A stretch of DNA of 36,814 nucleotides from Leucobacter soli (GTDB lineage Bacteria; Actinomycetota; Actinomycetes; Actinomycetales; Microbacteriaceae): assembly GCF_910593785.1 (NCBI RefSeq), contig NZ_CAJVAP010000030.1, forward strand, positions 1-36,814, read 5' to 3'. Each line of letters opens with the position of its first letter. Position 1 is the stretch's first letter. Made by a program: the position numbers and the translations under genes. Below are positions 29,382 through 36,367 of the stretch, piece after piece. The notes under the pieces are model-generated. The model did not search any database, was not told the origin of the DNA, and worked only from the letters and a program-made list of their open reading frames with translations.

Positions 29382-30047
29382 ATGACGCAGATCGACGTGA
29401 AGCCGCGCGTCTTCAAGAACTACCGGCTCAAGATCGCCGCCCACAATCTGGAGAAGCACGTCTCCGGCGTGACGTTCACGCCCACGACGAGCATCCAGAC
29501 GTGGAAGGGCGGCACCCCGGAGGCAGTGTTCTCCGACGCGACGAGCCCGACCTACGCCTGTCAGCTCGACTACGCGCAGGACTGGGAGACCCCCGAGAGC
29601 CTGGCCCTGTTCCTCATGGAGCACGAGGGCGAGCTGATCGAGGGCGTCGAGTTCCACCCGCTCGGCCCGACCGGCCCGCACTTCACCGCGGACCTGATCA
29701 TCGTGCCCGGCCAGATCGGCGGCTCGATCGACGCCTACGGCACCGCGACCGTGCAGCTCGGCGTGCAGGGCAAGCCGGAATTCAGCCCGGCCGCTCCGGC
29801 TGTGCCCGTGCTCCAGCGCCTCGACCCGGCCACCGGATCGACCGCCGGCGGCGAGCCCGTCGTGCTCACCGGGCACGGGTTCCTGGGCGCGACCGCCGTC
29901 AAGTTCGACGGGGCCGATGTCGAGCACCAGGTGCTCACCGACGGCACCGTCGTCGCGGTCGCACCGGCGGACGCGGCCGGCAGTGTGGACGTGACCGTGA
30001 CCACCCCGGCCGGTACGTCCGCGCCGGCGTCCTACACCTACGCGTAG
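29382..30047 (+). CDS. major tail (tube) protein with C-terminal IPT/TIG domain
   Basis: The 221-residue protein has a tube domain (about 1-135) with VSGVTFTPTTSIQTWKGG and YACQLDYAQDWETPESLALF, the pattern of siphophage tube subunits. An Ala/Pro linker follows. The C-terminal 80 residues read as an Ig-like IPT/TIG fold (DPATGSTAGGEPVVLTGHGF and TPAGTSAPASYTY). Such domains decorate the tail surface and may bind the cell envelope. AAGGA precedes the ATG. Confidence 0.85.
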   Translation: MTQIDVKPRVFKNYRLKIAAHNLEKHVSGVTFTPTTSIQTWKGGTPEAVFSDATSPTYACQLDYAQDWETPESLALFLMEHEGELIEGVEFHPLGPTGPHFTADLIIVPGQIGGSIDAYGTATVQLGVQGKPEFSPAAPAVPVLQRLDPATGSTAGGEPVVLTGHGFLGATAVKFDGADVEHQVLTDGTVVAVAPADAAGSVDVTVTTPAGTSAPASYTYA

Positions 30048-30050
30048 GAC

Positions 30051-30560
30051 GTGCCCGTGATCCGGATCTCAGCGCACTCCTCCCGCGAGCTTCAGGCGGT
30101 GATCCTCGCGACGAAGAACGTCGACCGGGAGCTGCGCGCACAGATCCGGAAGCACACCCGGCAGATGATCCTTCCCGAGTGGCAGCGTGCGACCGCCGAG
30201 CATGCTGCCACTCGGCTGGAGCATCGCGTGCTCGCGCAGACCGCGCGGGCCGCGGTCTCCGACCAGAACGTGACATTGAAAGCCGCGCAGATCGGTCGGG
30301 CGCTGCAAGGCGGACTGAAGCCGTCCGAGCTGTGGTGGGCGGTCGAGTTCGGTGCGGACGGGAAACGCCTCGACTACACCGGCCGGCGCGGCAGCCGCAC
30401 CTTCCCCGTGAAGAACCGTCGCACCACGCAGCAGCTCCGGCCCCGCAACCAGCGTGGGTACGTGTTCCATCCGGCGGCGGCCGCGATCATCCCGCGCCTC
30501 GCGTCGCTGTGGACGCAGACCGCGGCCCGCACCATCCATGAAGCATTCGAAGGGAAGTAA
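30051..30560 (+). CDS. tail-associated protein, unknown
   Basis: The 169-residue basic protein starts at a GTG three bases after the tail tube stop. It has a helical N-terminus (KNVDRELRAQIRKHTRQMI) and ends with PAAAAIIPRLASLWTQTAARTI. It sits where tail assembly chaperones usually lie, but has no frameshifted partner. It somewhat resembles HK97 gp10-like neck proteins. Not sure. Confidence 0.6.
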   Translation: MPVIRISAHSSRELQAVILATKNVDRELRAQIRKHTRQMILPEWQRATAEHAATRLEHRVLAQTARAAVSDQNVTLKAAQIGRALQGGLKPSELWWAVEFGADGKRLDYTGRRGSRTFPVKNRRTTQQLRPRNQRGYVFHPAAAAIIPRLASLWTQTAARTIHEAFEGK

Positions 30561-30563
30561 CCC

Positions 30564-32195
30564 GTGGCAAAGGGCATCAGCCTGAGCATCGCGTCTGACA
30601 CGCGCGACTTCGCATCCGGGGTAGCGCGTGGCGTGGTCGAGCCCCTCGAAGACGTTTCGGACGTACTCCAGGAGGTCGTGAAGGACGGCGACAAGGCCGG
30701 CCGCGAGCTGGAAGACGCGATGAGCGATGCCCGGCAGGATACGGCGAAACTCGCCAGCGAATACGAGGACCTGAACCGGAAGATCCGCGAGGCCGGCAAG
30801 GGAAGTCGCCGCCTCGGTGACGACGTCGAGGACGGCACCACCCGAGCGAAAGAAGACCTTGGCGAGCTGAAAGACGAGGCAATCCAGAACGCGTCCGAAA
30901 CGTTCTCCAGCTTCGACGGCTCGATCGACTCCCTCGTCGACGGCATCCAGGGCACGCTCGGCGGCGTCGTGTCGAACATCGGTCCGCTCGGTGCCGCGGC
31001 CGGCGCGGCCGCCGCTATCGGTGTGGGACTCATCACCGCCGAGCTGCAGAAGTCGGCCGAGCGTGCGGCCGAGATCCGCGAAGAGACCTCAGCACTCGCG
31101 CAGGAGCTGATCGACGCCGGCGGCCAGCTCGACGCCGAAGCGATCGCGGCGAAAGTCCACGAGTGGAGCCTGGAAGTCCAGGACAATAAAGAATGGTGGG
31201 AGCTGTGGCAAGAGTCGGCCGTCACCAACCTGGACAAGGTCAACGACATCGCCGGGAAGACCGGCGTCAATATGCGCGACCTGTTCGACGCGATGAGCGG
31301 GCAGGACTCCACCAAAGCGCTCGACATGCTCGACGACATGCAGGGCCGAGCCGACGAGCTGGACCGGCAGCTCGCCCAGCTCTCGCAGGCGCGCGCCGGC
31401 GGCACGAAGCGCGCTCAGGAACTGCGCACCGAGCGCGACGCGCTCAACGACGGCACGAAAGCGATCCGGGAACGCCTCGATATCCAGGAAGGCGCGGAAG
31501 ACGACTACCGGCAACTGACCGCACTTACGGCCGAGCTGACCGCCGAGGCCGAGGCTGCCACCGCCGCCGAGGAAGCCCACACCGACGCCGTGGGCGCGCT
31601 GCAGCGCGGCCTCGATAGCGCGGTCGGATCCTGGACCGACTACATCGACAAAGAGACGCAGGCCGCGGACCCCGAGGCCTATCTCAAGGGCATGCGCGAG
31701 CGCATGGAAGCGACCGTCTCATTCAACGACAACGTGCAGCAGCTCGCCGACGATTTCGGTCTGACGCAGGACGAGGTGCAGGCGATCCTCGACCAGGGCA
31801 TCGACTTCGCGCCCATGCTCCAGGCGATCATCGACGGCGGCCCGAAGATGCAGGAGAAGTACGCCGAGCAGATGCGCGCCATGCTCGACGGCGGCGAAGC
31901 GATCCTCGACGGTCAGGAGATCTCCGCGACCGTCACCACGAAGGCCGACACGAAGGACGCCGCCCGCGACCTCGACAAGACCGCGACCCAGAAGCGCACC
32001 GCCCGTATCGGCACCAAGGCCGACACGAAGGACGCCGGCCGGGAGATCGACACCGTCGCCGAGAAGGACCGCACGGCCACTGTGAAGGTGGAACTCGACT
32101 GGACAGATGCCGACCGCGAGATGCAGGCGTTCCTCACGAAGACCCGGAACGTGACCGTGGACGTGCAGACCCGCGCAGGGAAGAGGACCCCGTGA
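30564..32195 (+). CDS. tape measure protein
   Basis: The 543-residue protein is long, mostly coiled coil, and has one hydrophobic segment (about residues 146-165, GPLGAAAGAAAAIGVGLI) that may become the DNA channel in the membrane. The C-terminal part repeats TKADTKDA twice. It sets tail length. At about 1.5 angstrom per residue, the rule known for other siphophages, the tail would be near 80 nm. Start GTG at 30564 with AAGGGAAG upstream; it ends in a GTGA overlap. Confidence 0.85.
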   Translation: MAKGISLSIASDTRDFASGVARGVVEPLEDVSDVLQEVVKDGDKAGRELEDAMSDARQDTAKLASEYEDLNRKIREAGKGSRRLGDDVEDGTTRAKEDLGELKDEAIQNASETFSSFDGSIDSLVDGIQGTLGGVVSNIGPLGAAAGAAAAIGVGLITAELQKSAERAAEIREETSALAQELIDAGGQLDAEAIAAKVHEWSLEVQDNKEWWELWQESAVTNLDKVNDIAGKTGVNMRDLFDAMSGQDSTKALDMLDDMQGRADELDRQLAQLSQARAGGTKRAQELRTERDALNDGTKAIRERLDIQEGAEDDYRQLTALTAELTAEAEAATAAEEAHTDAVGALQRGLDSAVGSWTDYIDKETQAADPEAYLKGMRERMEATVSFNDNVQQLADDFGLTQDEVQAILDQGIDFAPMLQAIIDGGPKMQEKYAEQMRAMLDGGEAILDGQEISATVTTKADTKDAARDLDKTATQKRTARIGTKADTKDAGREIDTVAEKDRTATVKVELDWTDADREMQAFLTKTRNVTVDVQTRAGKRTP

Positions 32196-32566
32196 CCGAC
32201 ACCATCGCCTCCAGCAACCCCGCGACCGCGGACGTGCACCCGCGCCTCATCATGGACTGGCAGCCCGCACGCCCCGCCCGCACCGTCGTGCACGAACTGC
32301 TCTACGACCCGACGCCCGCGGTCAGCCTGGCAGACCCCGGCCCGCGCCGTGGCGTGCTCCGCTACTTTTTCGAGACCGCATCGCAGGCGGACGCCTGCTG
32401 GGCGATGCACGCCGAGAAGGCCGTGCTCACGCTCACGGCCGCGATCTCGGACCACACGGAGACGCTCCGCTACGTCGTCGCCGGCGGCGATCTCGTGCAG
32501 CGCCTCGACCCCGAGAGCGCGCTGCGCACCATCATCGAGGTCCCCTATCTGGAGGTTCCCGCGTGA
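32192..32566 (+). CDS. minor tail protein, small
   Basis: The 124-residue protein follows the tape measure with a GTGA overlap. It reads as beta-rich (GVLRYFFETASQADACWAMH, TETLRYVVAGGDLVQRL). It takes the slot of a distal tail protein but is shorter than usual Dit proteins. Not recognised beyond that. Confidence 0.6.
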   Translation: MTDTIASSNPATADVHPRLIMDWQPARPARTVVHELLYDPTPAVSLADPGPRRGVLRYFFETASQADACWAMHAEKAVLTLTAAISDHTETLRYVVAGGDLVQRLDPESALRTIIEVPYLEVPA

Positions 32567-33672
32567 CCATCGACCAGCACACCATGACCGCGACCATCGC
32601 CGGCCAGCCCGTGACCGTGCTCGCGGGCTCCACTACCCTGGACCGTGCCTGGTCGCCGTACGCGCAAGGCACCCTCCAGATCCTCGCCCCGGACGTGCCG
32701 GGGCTCCTCGACCCTCGCCGCCGCCCCCAGGTCATCGTGCATCACCGGCGCCGGTTCTCCGACTCCGAGACGGTCGGCTACGTGTCGGCCGATCACGCCG
32801 GGATGACCGTCGGGCAAGTCTCGACCGAGTATGCCGGGATGACCGTCGATGAGATGTCGGCGCAGTACCGGACGCGCTGGAACGGGATCGGCGGCCCGTA
32901 CGGTGCAGGGCCGGGCGTCACCCTCGTCGGTTGGCTGTCCGCCGCCCGACGGTCCCGCACGGACCCGGACGTGTGGGAGATCGAGTGGAACGGGGACGAG
33001 ATCCGCGCCCAATCCAGCGTCGCGCTCGCGCTGACCCGCCCGCAGATCCCGACCGTCCGCGAGCTTGTCGCCCGCGTGCTCGCCTCCGCCGAGCTTGGCA
33101 CCCTCACCCCCGGCCCGACCGGCAGCGAATCCGTGCTCGATGACGAGGGCGAGTACCCCGAGTGGACGCCTGGCACGAACGCCTGGGACTATCTGGAACC
33201 CATCGTGACCGCGCACGGCTACCGGCTCTACGCCGACGAGCTGGCCGCCTGGCATCTCGCATCCGACACCACCCCGACCGGTGCCTGCACCATCGGTGCC
33301 GAGGCCGTCGAGGTCGAGGACGACTGGGCGGTCGACAACGGCCGGTTCTTCGACACCGCCGTGCTCGTCTATCAGTGGCAGACCGCCGCCGGCGTCACCC
33401 GCACCGAGATCGATTCCTACCGGGCCGGGAACGTGTCCGCCTACGTCGAGCGGATCGACGGGCGTCTCACGAAGCGGGGACGTGCACGCCGGATCGTCGA
33501 GCGCGCCATGCAGCGTGCCCTCGCCCAGTCGTGGGAGACCGTCGCCGACTACAGCATCCGCCCCGGCCAGACCGCGACCATCACCCCCGACAGTACGACC
33601 GGGATCGTGGACGCGGTCACCTGGCAGTATCCCGACGCACGCTCCACCGTCACCCTCATCGACATCACCTGA
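32563..33672 (+). CDS. minor tail / baseplate protein
   Basis: The 369-residue protein resembles tail proteins that follow Dit in small actinophages: PYAQGTLQILAPD, then NAWDYLEPIVTAHGYRLYADE, and a C-terminal RPGQTATITPDSTTG with strand-rich ends. A 12-residue unit containing YAGMTV or HAGMTV is duplicated at about residues 74-100, encoded by a repeated 16-bp word (32797 and 32833). Start GTG at 32563 overlaps the gene before. Confidence 0.65.
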   Translation: MTIDQHTMTATIAGQPVTVLAGSTTLDRAWSPYAQGTLQILAPDVPGLLDPRRRPQVIVHHRRRFSDSETVGYVSADHAGMTVGQVSTEYAGMTVDEMSAQYRTRWNGIGGPYGAGPGVTLVGWLSAARRSRTDPDVWEIEWNGDEIRAQSSVALALTRPQIPTVRELVARVLASAELGTLTPGPTGSESVLDDEGEYPEWTPGTNAWDYLEPIVTAHGYRLYADELAAWHLASDTTPTGACTIGAEAVEVEDDWAVDNGRFFDTAVLVYQWQTAAGVTRTEIDSYRAGNVSAYVERIDGRLTKRGRARRIVERAMQRALAQSWETVADYSIRPGQTATITPDSTTGIVDAVTWQYPDARSTVTLIDIT

Positions 33673-33686
33673 AAGGACACCCACCG

Positions 33687-34172
33687 ATGACTACCCCCAT
33701 CGACCCGGCCGAACCGTTCGACCCGCTGCACGATCTCCTGAACTCCCGCTACGGCGAGATCGACGCCGCCGATGCCGCGCTCGCGGCCCGCCTCGTCGCG
33801 ATCGAGAACCGGCACCTCGTCGAGGACAGCATCCTCTCCCGCCCGATCATCGCCACGCACGCGCAGGTCGGGATCTCCACGAACAACGTGCAGCGCCGCG
33901 GGAACGTCGTGGACGTCGGCGTGATCTTCACCATCAACACGGCGAACACGATCAGCACCGGCGCATCGTTCACCCAGATTGGGCAGCTCGTCGACGACGT
34001 GCGCCCGCCGTTCAACATGTACGCGCTCGGCTACCACGCGAACGGCACTTGTCAGCTTGAGTTCCGTCCGTCCGCCGGCGCGGTCCTCGCCCGCTACTGG
34101 AACGGCACTCAGCCCGCCGCGACCGATCTGCGCGTGTCGTCGTGCTGGTGGACGGATCAGCCGCTGCTATGA
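33687..34172 (+). CDS. minor tail protein, possible receptor-binding
   Basis: The 161-residue protein has a helical N-terminus (DPLHDLLNSRYGEIDAADAALAARL in parts) followed by a beta-rich domain (HAQVGISTNNVQRRGNVVDV, SCWWTDQPLL). The last tail gene before the endolysin is often the receptor-binding or tip protein, so this is a candidate. The stop overlaps the endolysin start by ATGA. Confidence 0.55.
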   Translation: MTTPIDPAEPFDPLHDLLNSRYGEIDAADAALAARLVAIENRHLVEDSILSRPIIATHAQVGISTNNVQRRGNVVDVGVIFTINTANTISTGASFTQIGQLVDDVRPPFNMYALGYHANGTCQLEFRPSAGAVLARYWNGTQPAATDLRVSSCWWTDQPLL

Positions 34173-34765
34173 GCCTCACCCTCACCCACCCGCTCCCCGA
34201 GGGCGAGAAGACCGACGGCTTCGGCTGGCGGGCGGCGATCCCCGGCGTGCGCCCCGCCGAGCTGCACGACGGCCAGGACTGGGCGGCCGCCGCGGGTACG
34301 CGGATCCGTGCCGCGCACGCCGGCCGGATCACCTATGCCGGCTGGGATACGACCGGCGGCGGCTGGATGGTGAAGATCGGCTCTGCCCGCTGCACGACCC
34401 TCTACCTGCACATGCAGGACCACCCACCCGTGCGCGCCGGCGACACCGTGAAGGCCGGCCAGACGATCGGGCATGTCGGATCGACTGGGAACAGCACCGG
34501 CCCGCACCTGCACTTCATCCTCCGCATGCCCGACGGGACCCCCGTCGACCCGATCCCCTACCTGAAAGACGCGGACGCCATGACCAAAGACGAAATGAAC
34601 GAGCTCGCCGACATCGTCGCGCGCCGGATCCTCGACTACCCCGTCGCCCGAGCCGACAAGCCGAAACAGACCACGAGCCTGCGCGCGATGCTCCGCAACC
34701 GCGGGAAGTACATTATCGAGTTCCGCGGCCAGCTCGCCCGCCTCGTCAAGAAGACCGGCGCATGA
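34169..34765 (+). CDS. endolysin, M23-family peptidase
   Basis: The 198-residue protein contains a zinc endopeptidase fold of the M23 (LytM) family: ELHDGQDWAAAAGTRI gives the first His and Asp, and GNSTGPHLHF gives the His-x-His pair. AGDTVKAGQTIGHVG is typical. It would cut peptide bridges in peptidoglycan at lysis. The C-terminal 55 residues, basic and helical, may bind the cell wall or membrane. It overlaps the holin-like gene by ATGA. Confidence 0.88.
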   Translation: MSLTLTHPLPEGEKTDGFGWRAAIPGVRPAELHDGQDWAAAAGTRIRAAHAGRITYAGWDTTGGGWMVKIGSARCTTLYLHMQDHPPVRAGDTVKAGQTIGHVGSTGNSTGPHLHFILRMPDGTPVDPIPYLKDADAMTKDEMNELADIVARRILDYPVARADKPKQTTSLRAMLRNRGKYIIEFRGQLARLVKKTGA

Positions 34766-35007
34766 CCGGCACGATCTGGGCGTCGCTCATCACCGCAGCC
34801 GCGCTGCTCGGCTCCGGCCTGATCGCTGCGCTCGTCACCGTCGGACTCGCCGTCTGGCGGTCCGTGCAGCGGGCGCGCAAGACGAACGAAGCGCTCTGGC
34901 TGTACACCCGCGACCTGATCGACCACATCTACCGGGGCGGACTCGGGCCGCCCCCGGCCCCGCCCGAATACATCCGCCACATCTACGAACCGGGAGACGA
35001 CCAATGA
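34762..35007 (+). CDS. holin-like membrane protein 1
   Basis: The 81-residue protein has one strong membrane segment (WASLITAAALLGSGLIAALV to VGLAVW, about 6-32) and a charged, Pro-rich C-terminal tail. Next to the endolysin and another membrane protein, it is likely part of the lysis cassette. Overlaps the next gene by ATGA. Confidence 0.65.
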   Translation: MTGTIWASLITAAALLGSGLIAALVTVGLAVWRSVQRARKTNEALWLYTRDLIDHIYRGGLGPPPAPPEYIRHIYEPGDDQ

Positions 35008-35186
35008 ACTACACGCCCGCGCAGCTCGCGCGCTTCATCGCCTACATCGCCGCCGTGCTCGCCGGCCTGTTCCTGATCGGGCTCGGCGCGCTCCGCTCGG
35101 ACGCCCACCTGATCGGGCTCGGGATCCCGCTACTCGGGTACGCGCTCCCCGCCGCCAACGTTAAGGACAGCAGCGACACCGACTAG
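35004..35186 (+). CDS. holin-like membrane protein 2
   Basis: The 60-residue protein has two hydrophobic segments (FIAYIAAVLAGLFLIGLGAL and LIGLGIPLLGYAL) and an acidic end (KDSSDTD). It fits a small two-span holin. Its stop codon TAG shares bases with the integrase stop on the other strand (35183-35186 reads CTAG). Confidence 0.65.
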   Translation: MNYTPAQLARFIAYIAAVLAGLFLIGLGALRSDAHLIGLGIPLLGYALPAANVKDSSDTD

Positions 35187-36070
35187 GCCGCTAGGCGTAA
35201 CGTCGGGAGTGCTTCGACCCCGTCCCGCTTCCGACGCTCTGACACCGCCGTGTAGATCTCGGTCGATTGGATCGTCTCGTGTAGCAGGATCTCCTGGATC
35301 ACGCGGAGATCGACCCCGGCCTCGCCGAGTTCGGTCCCGCACGAGTGCCGCAGTGAGTGCGGCGTCAGCTTCGGGTCCGTGATCCCCGCGCGCCGTTTCG
35401 CCTTGCTGATGATGTCCGTCACCGAGGCCCCTTGGATTGGCGTGTCGGATCCGTCGCGTGCGGGGAACCACCAGCCAACGCGCGGCATGTCGAGCGCGAG
35501 TTCGGCGATCACCGGATGCAGCGGCACCCACCGCACCTTGTCGCCCTTCGCGACCGTGCGCAGCCGACCCGACAAGAGATCTACGTCATCGCCCCGCACG
35601 CGCGCGATCTGGGACACCCGAAACCCTTGGTAGTAGCCGAGGAGGATCATCGCGCGTGTACGCCGCCTGACCCCGGACGAGAGCAACGCTTCAATCTGCG
35701 CGACCGAGAACGGCCGCGCGACGTTCTTCGGCACCCGCACCGGTTTGAGCGCCGCAGACGGATCGACTGTCAGGTAGCCGTCCTCGACCGCGAACCGGTA
35801 GAACGCTTGGAGCGCGCCGCGCTCGGTGCGGATCGTGCCGGGCTCGACGCCCTCGCGCGCGAGATCCGCGCGGAGATCCTGCGTGGTCGCCTGGAGCAGC
35901 GGGAGGCTCGCGCGCCGGGAGAACCCGTCGAGCAGGTGGCGGCGATTCTTGATCGTGGTGAGGGCGAGACGTTGGGAGCGCTGATAGATCGCGAAGGCGT
36001 CGAGAATGGCGTCGTTCATGTCCGCAGCGTGCCAGCGGAACTGGGCACGCTCGACGGCCGACACGCTCAC
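35183..36070 (-). CDS. int: tyrosine integrase with ssrA-like C-terminus
   Basis: The recombinase has an N-terminal SAM-like domain (AIYQRSQRLALTTIKNRRHLL) and a catalytic domain. Active-site residues are Arg in GFRVSQIARV, Lys in TVAKGDKVRWVPL, His and Arg in TPHSLRHS, His in LLHETIQS, and the nucleophile Tyr in TEIYTAV. It inserts the phage into tRNA-Ala. The last residues are PTLRLAA, an LAA end like ssrA tags, suggesting rapid breakdown. Start GTG at 36070 overlaps the previous stop (GTGA) and gives 295 residues; ATG at 36019 would give 278. In the circular phage it would be third in a repressor operon. Confidence 0.92.
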   Translation of the reverse strand: MSVSAVERAQFRWHAADMNDAILDAFAIYQRSQRLALTTIKNRRHLLDGFSRRASLPLLQATTQDLRADLAREGVEPGTIRTERGALQAFYRFAVEDGYLTVDPSAALKPVRVPKNVARPFSVAQIEALLSSGVRRRTRAMILLGYYQGFRVSQIARVRGDDVDLLSGRLRTVAKGDKVRWVPLHPVIAELALDMPRVGWWFPARDGSDTPIQGASVTDIISKAKRRAGITDPKLTPHSLRHSCGTELGEAGVDLRVIQEILLHETIQSTEIYTAVSERRKRDGVEALPTLRLAA

Positions 36071-36246
36071 TCGCCGCCGCGCTCCCATGCGTCCGCTGTG
36101 CAGCCCTCGCAGAAGTCGTGCCCTCGCTCGTGCACCCAGCCTTCGATCTTTGCCCGACGCCTGGCCTCTGAGACGTACCAGAATGAATCCTCCTGCCGGT
36201 CGAGGCAGTGATCGCAAACGAGATAGATCTCCTTGGTGACGCTCAC
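36067..36246 (-). CDS. 59-residue zinc-ribbon protein between repressor and integrase
   Basis: Two Cys pairs, CDHC (about residues 11-14) and CEGC (about 46-49), make a likely zinc ribbon; between them is YVSEARRRAKIEGWVHERGH. The start is a GTG at 36246 with AGGAG six bases upstream. In the re-joined phage this GTG overlaps the repressor stop (GTGA), and its own stop overlaps the integrase start in the same way. So repressor, zinc ribbon and integrase would be one coupled unit. In the lysogen it loses that promoter. Function unknown; a helper of integration, excision or repression is possible. Confidence 0.7.
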   Translation of the reverse strand: MSVTKEIYLVCDHCLDRQEDSFWYVSEARRRAKIEGWVHERGHDFCEGCTADAWERGGE

Positions 36247-36286
36247 GCTGCACTCCTCATCGGAATGACTTCGGCCAAGTGCCCGG
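36243..36286 (-). other. detached 3' end of the viral repressor gene at attR
   Basis: Read leftward in the repressor frame, these bases plus the last core base encode TGHLAEVIPMRSAA and a TGA stop. They are separated from the rest of the repressor by integration and rejoin it on excision. The AGGAG for the zinc-ribbon gene is embedded in the codons for the MRS residues. Confidence 0.85.
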
Positions 36287-36329
36287 TTTGCAAGCAGGAT
36301 GTCGGGAGTTCGATTCTCCCAGGATCCAC
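36287..36329. repeat. attR, 43-bp attachment core
   Basis: This is an exact copy of 20322-20364: the 3' half of the original host tRNA-Ala, cut off by the insertion. It lacks the acceptor 5' strand and D arm and is not a working tRNA. Confidence 0.95.
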
Positions 36330-36335
36330 CCACGG

Positions 36336-36367
36336 AAAGCCTCCAACTCTTGAAAGGTGGGGGCTTT
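36336..36367 (+). terminator. original host terminator of the tRNA-Ala transcript
   Basis: AAAGCCTCCA (36336-36345) pairs with TGGGGGCTTT (36358-36367) with one G-U pair and a 12-nt loop. It begins seven bases after attR, the normal spot for the tRNA terminator before the phage came in. Confidence 0.65.

Larger units (their letters stand above)
20322..36329. mobile_element. integrated siphophage-type prophage, about 16.0 kb
   Basis: Perfect 43-bp repeats at both ends, an integrase next to attR and a continuous set of head, tail and lysis genes define a prophage inserted in tRNA-Ala. All structural modules needed for a small siphovirus are recognisable and none is visibly broken. I see no small terminase, no tail-assembly chaperone pair and no replication genes. 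The very small size and the protease-capsid fusion recall the 15-18 kb actinobacteriophages (for example Arthrobacter cluster AN and Microbacterium cluster EE); that relation is from memory, not from a search. Confidence 0.95.

Noticed and set aside
25595..29390. Shared ACCATCATG start context of three late genes as a regulatory motif
   Set aside because: It occurs at 25595, 26905 and 29382 but is short and may only reflect common ancestry or start-codon context.
36287..36329. Second tRNA-Ala gene
   Set aside because: Only the 3' half is present; it is the attR copy of the attachment core.
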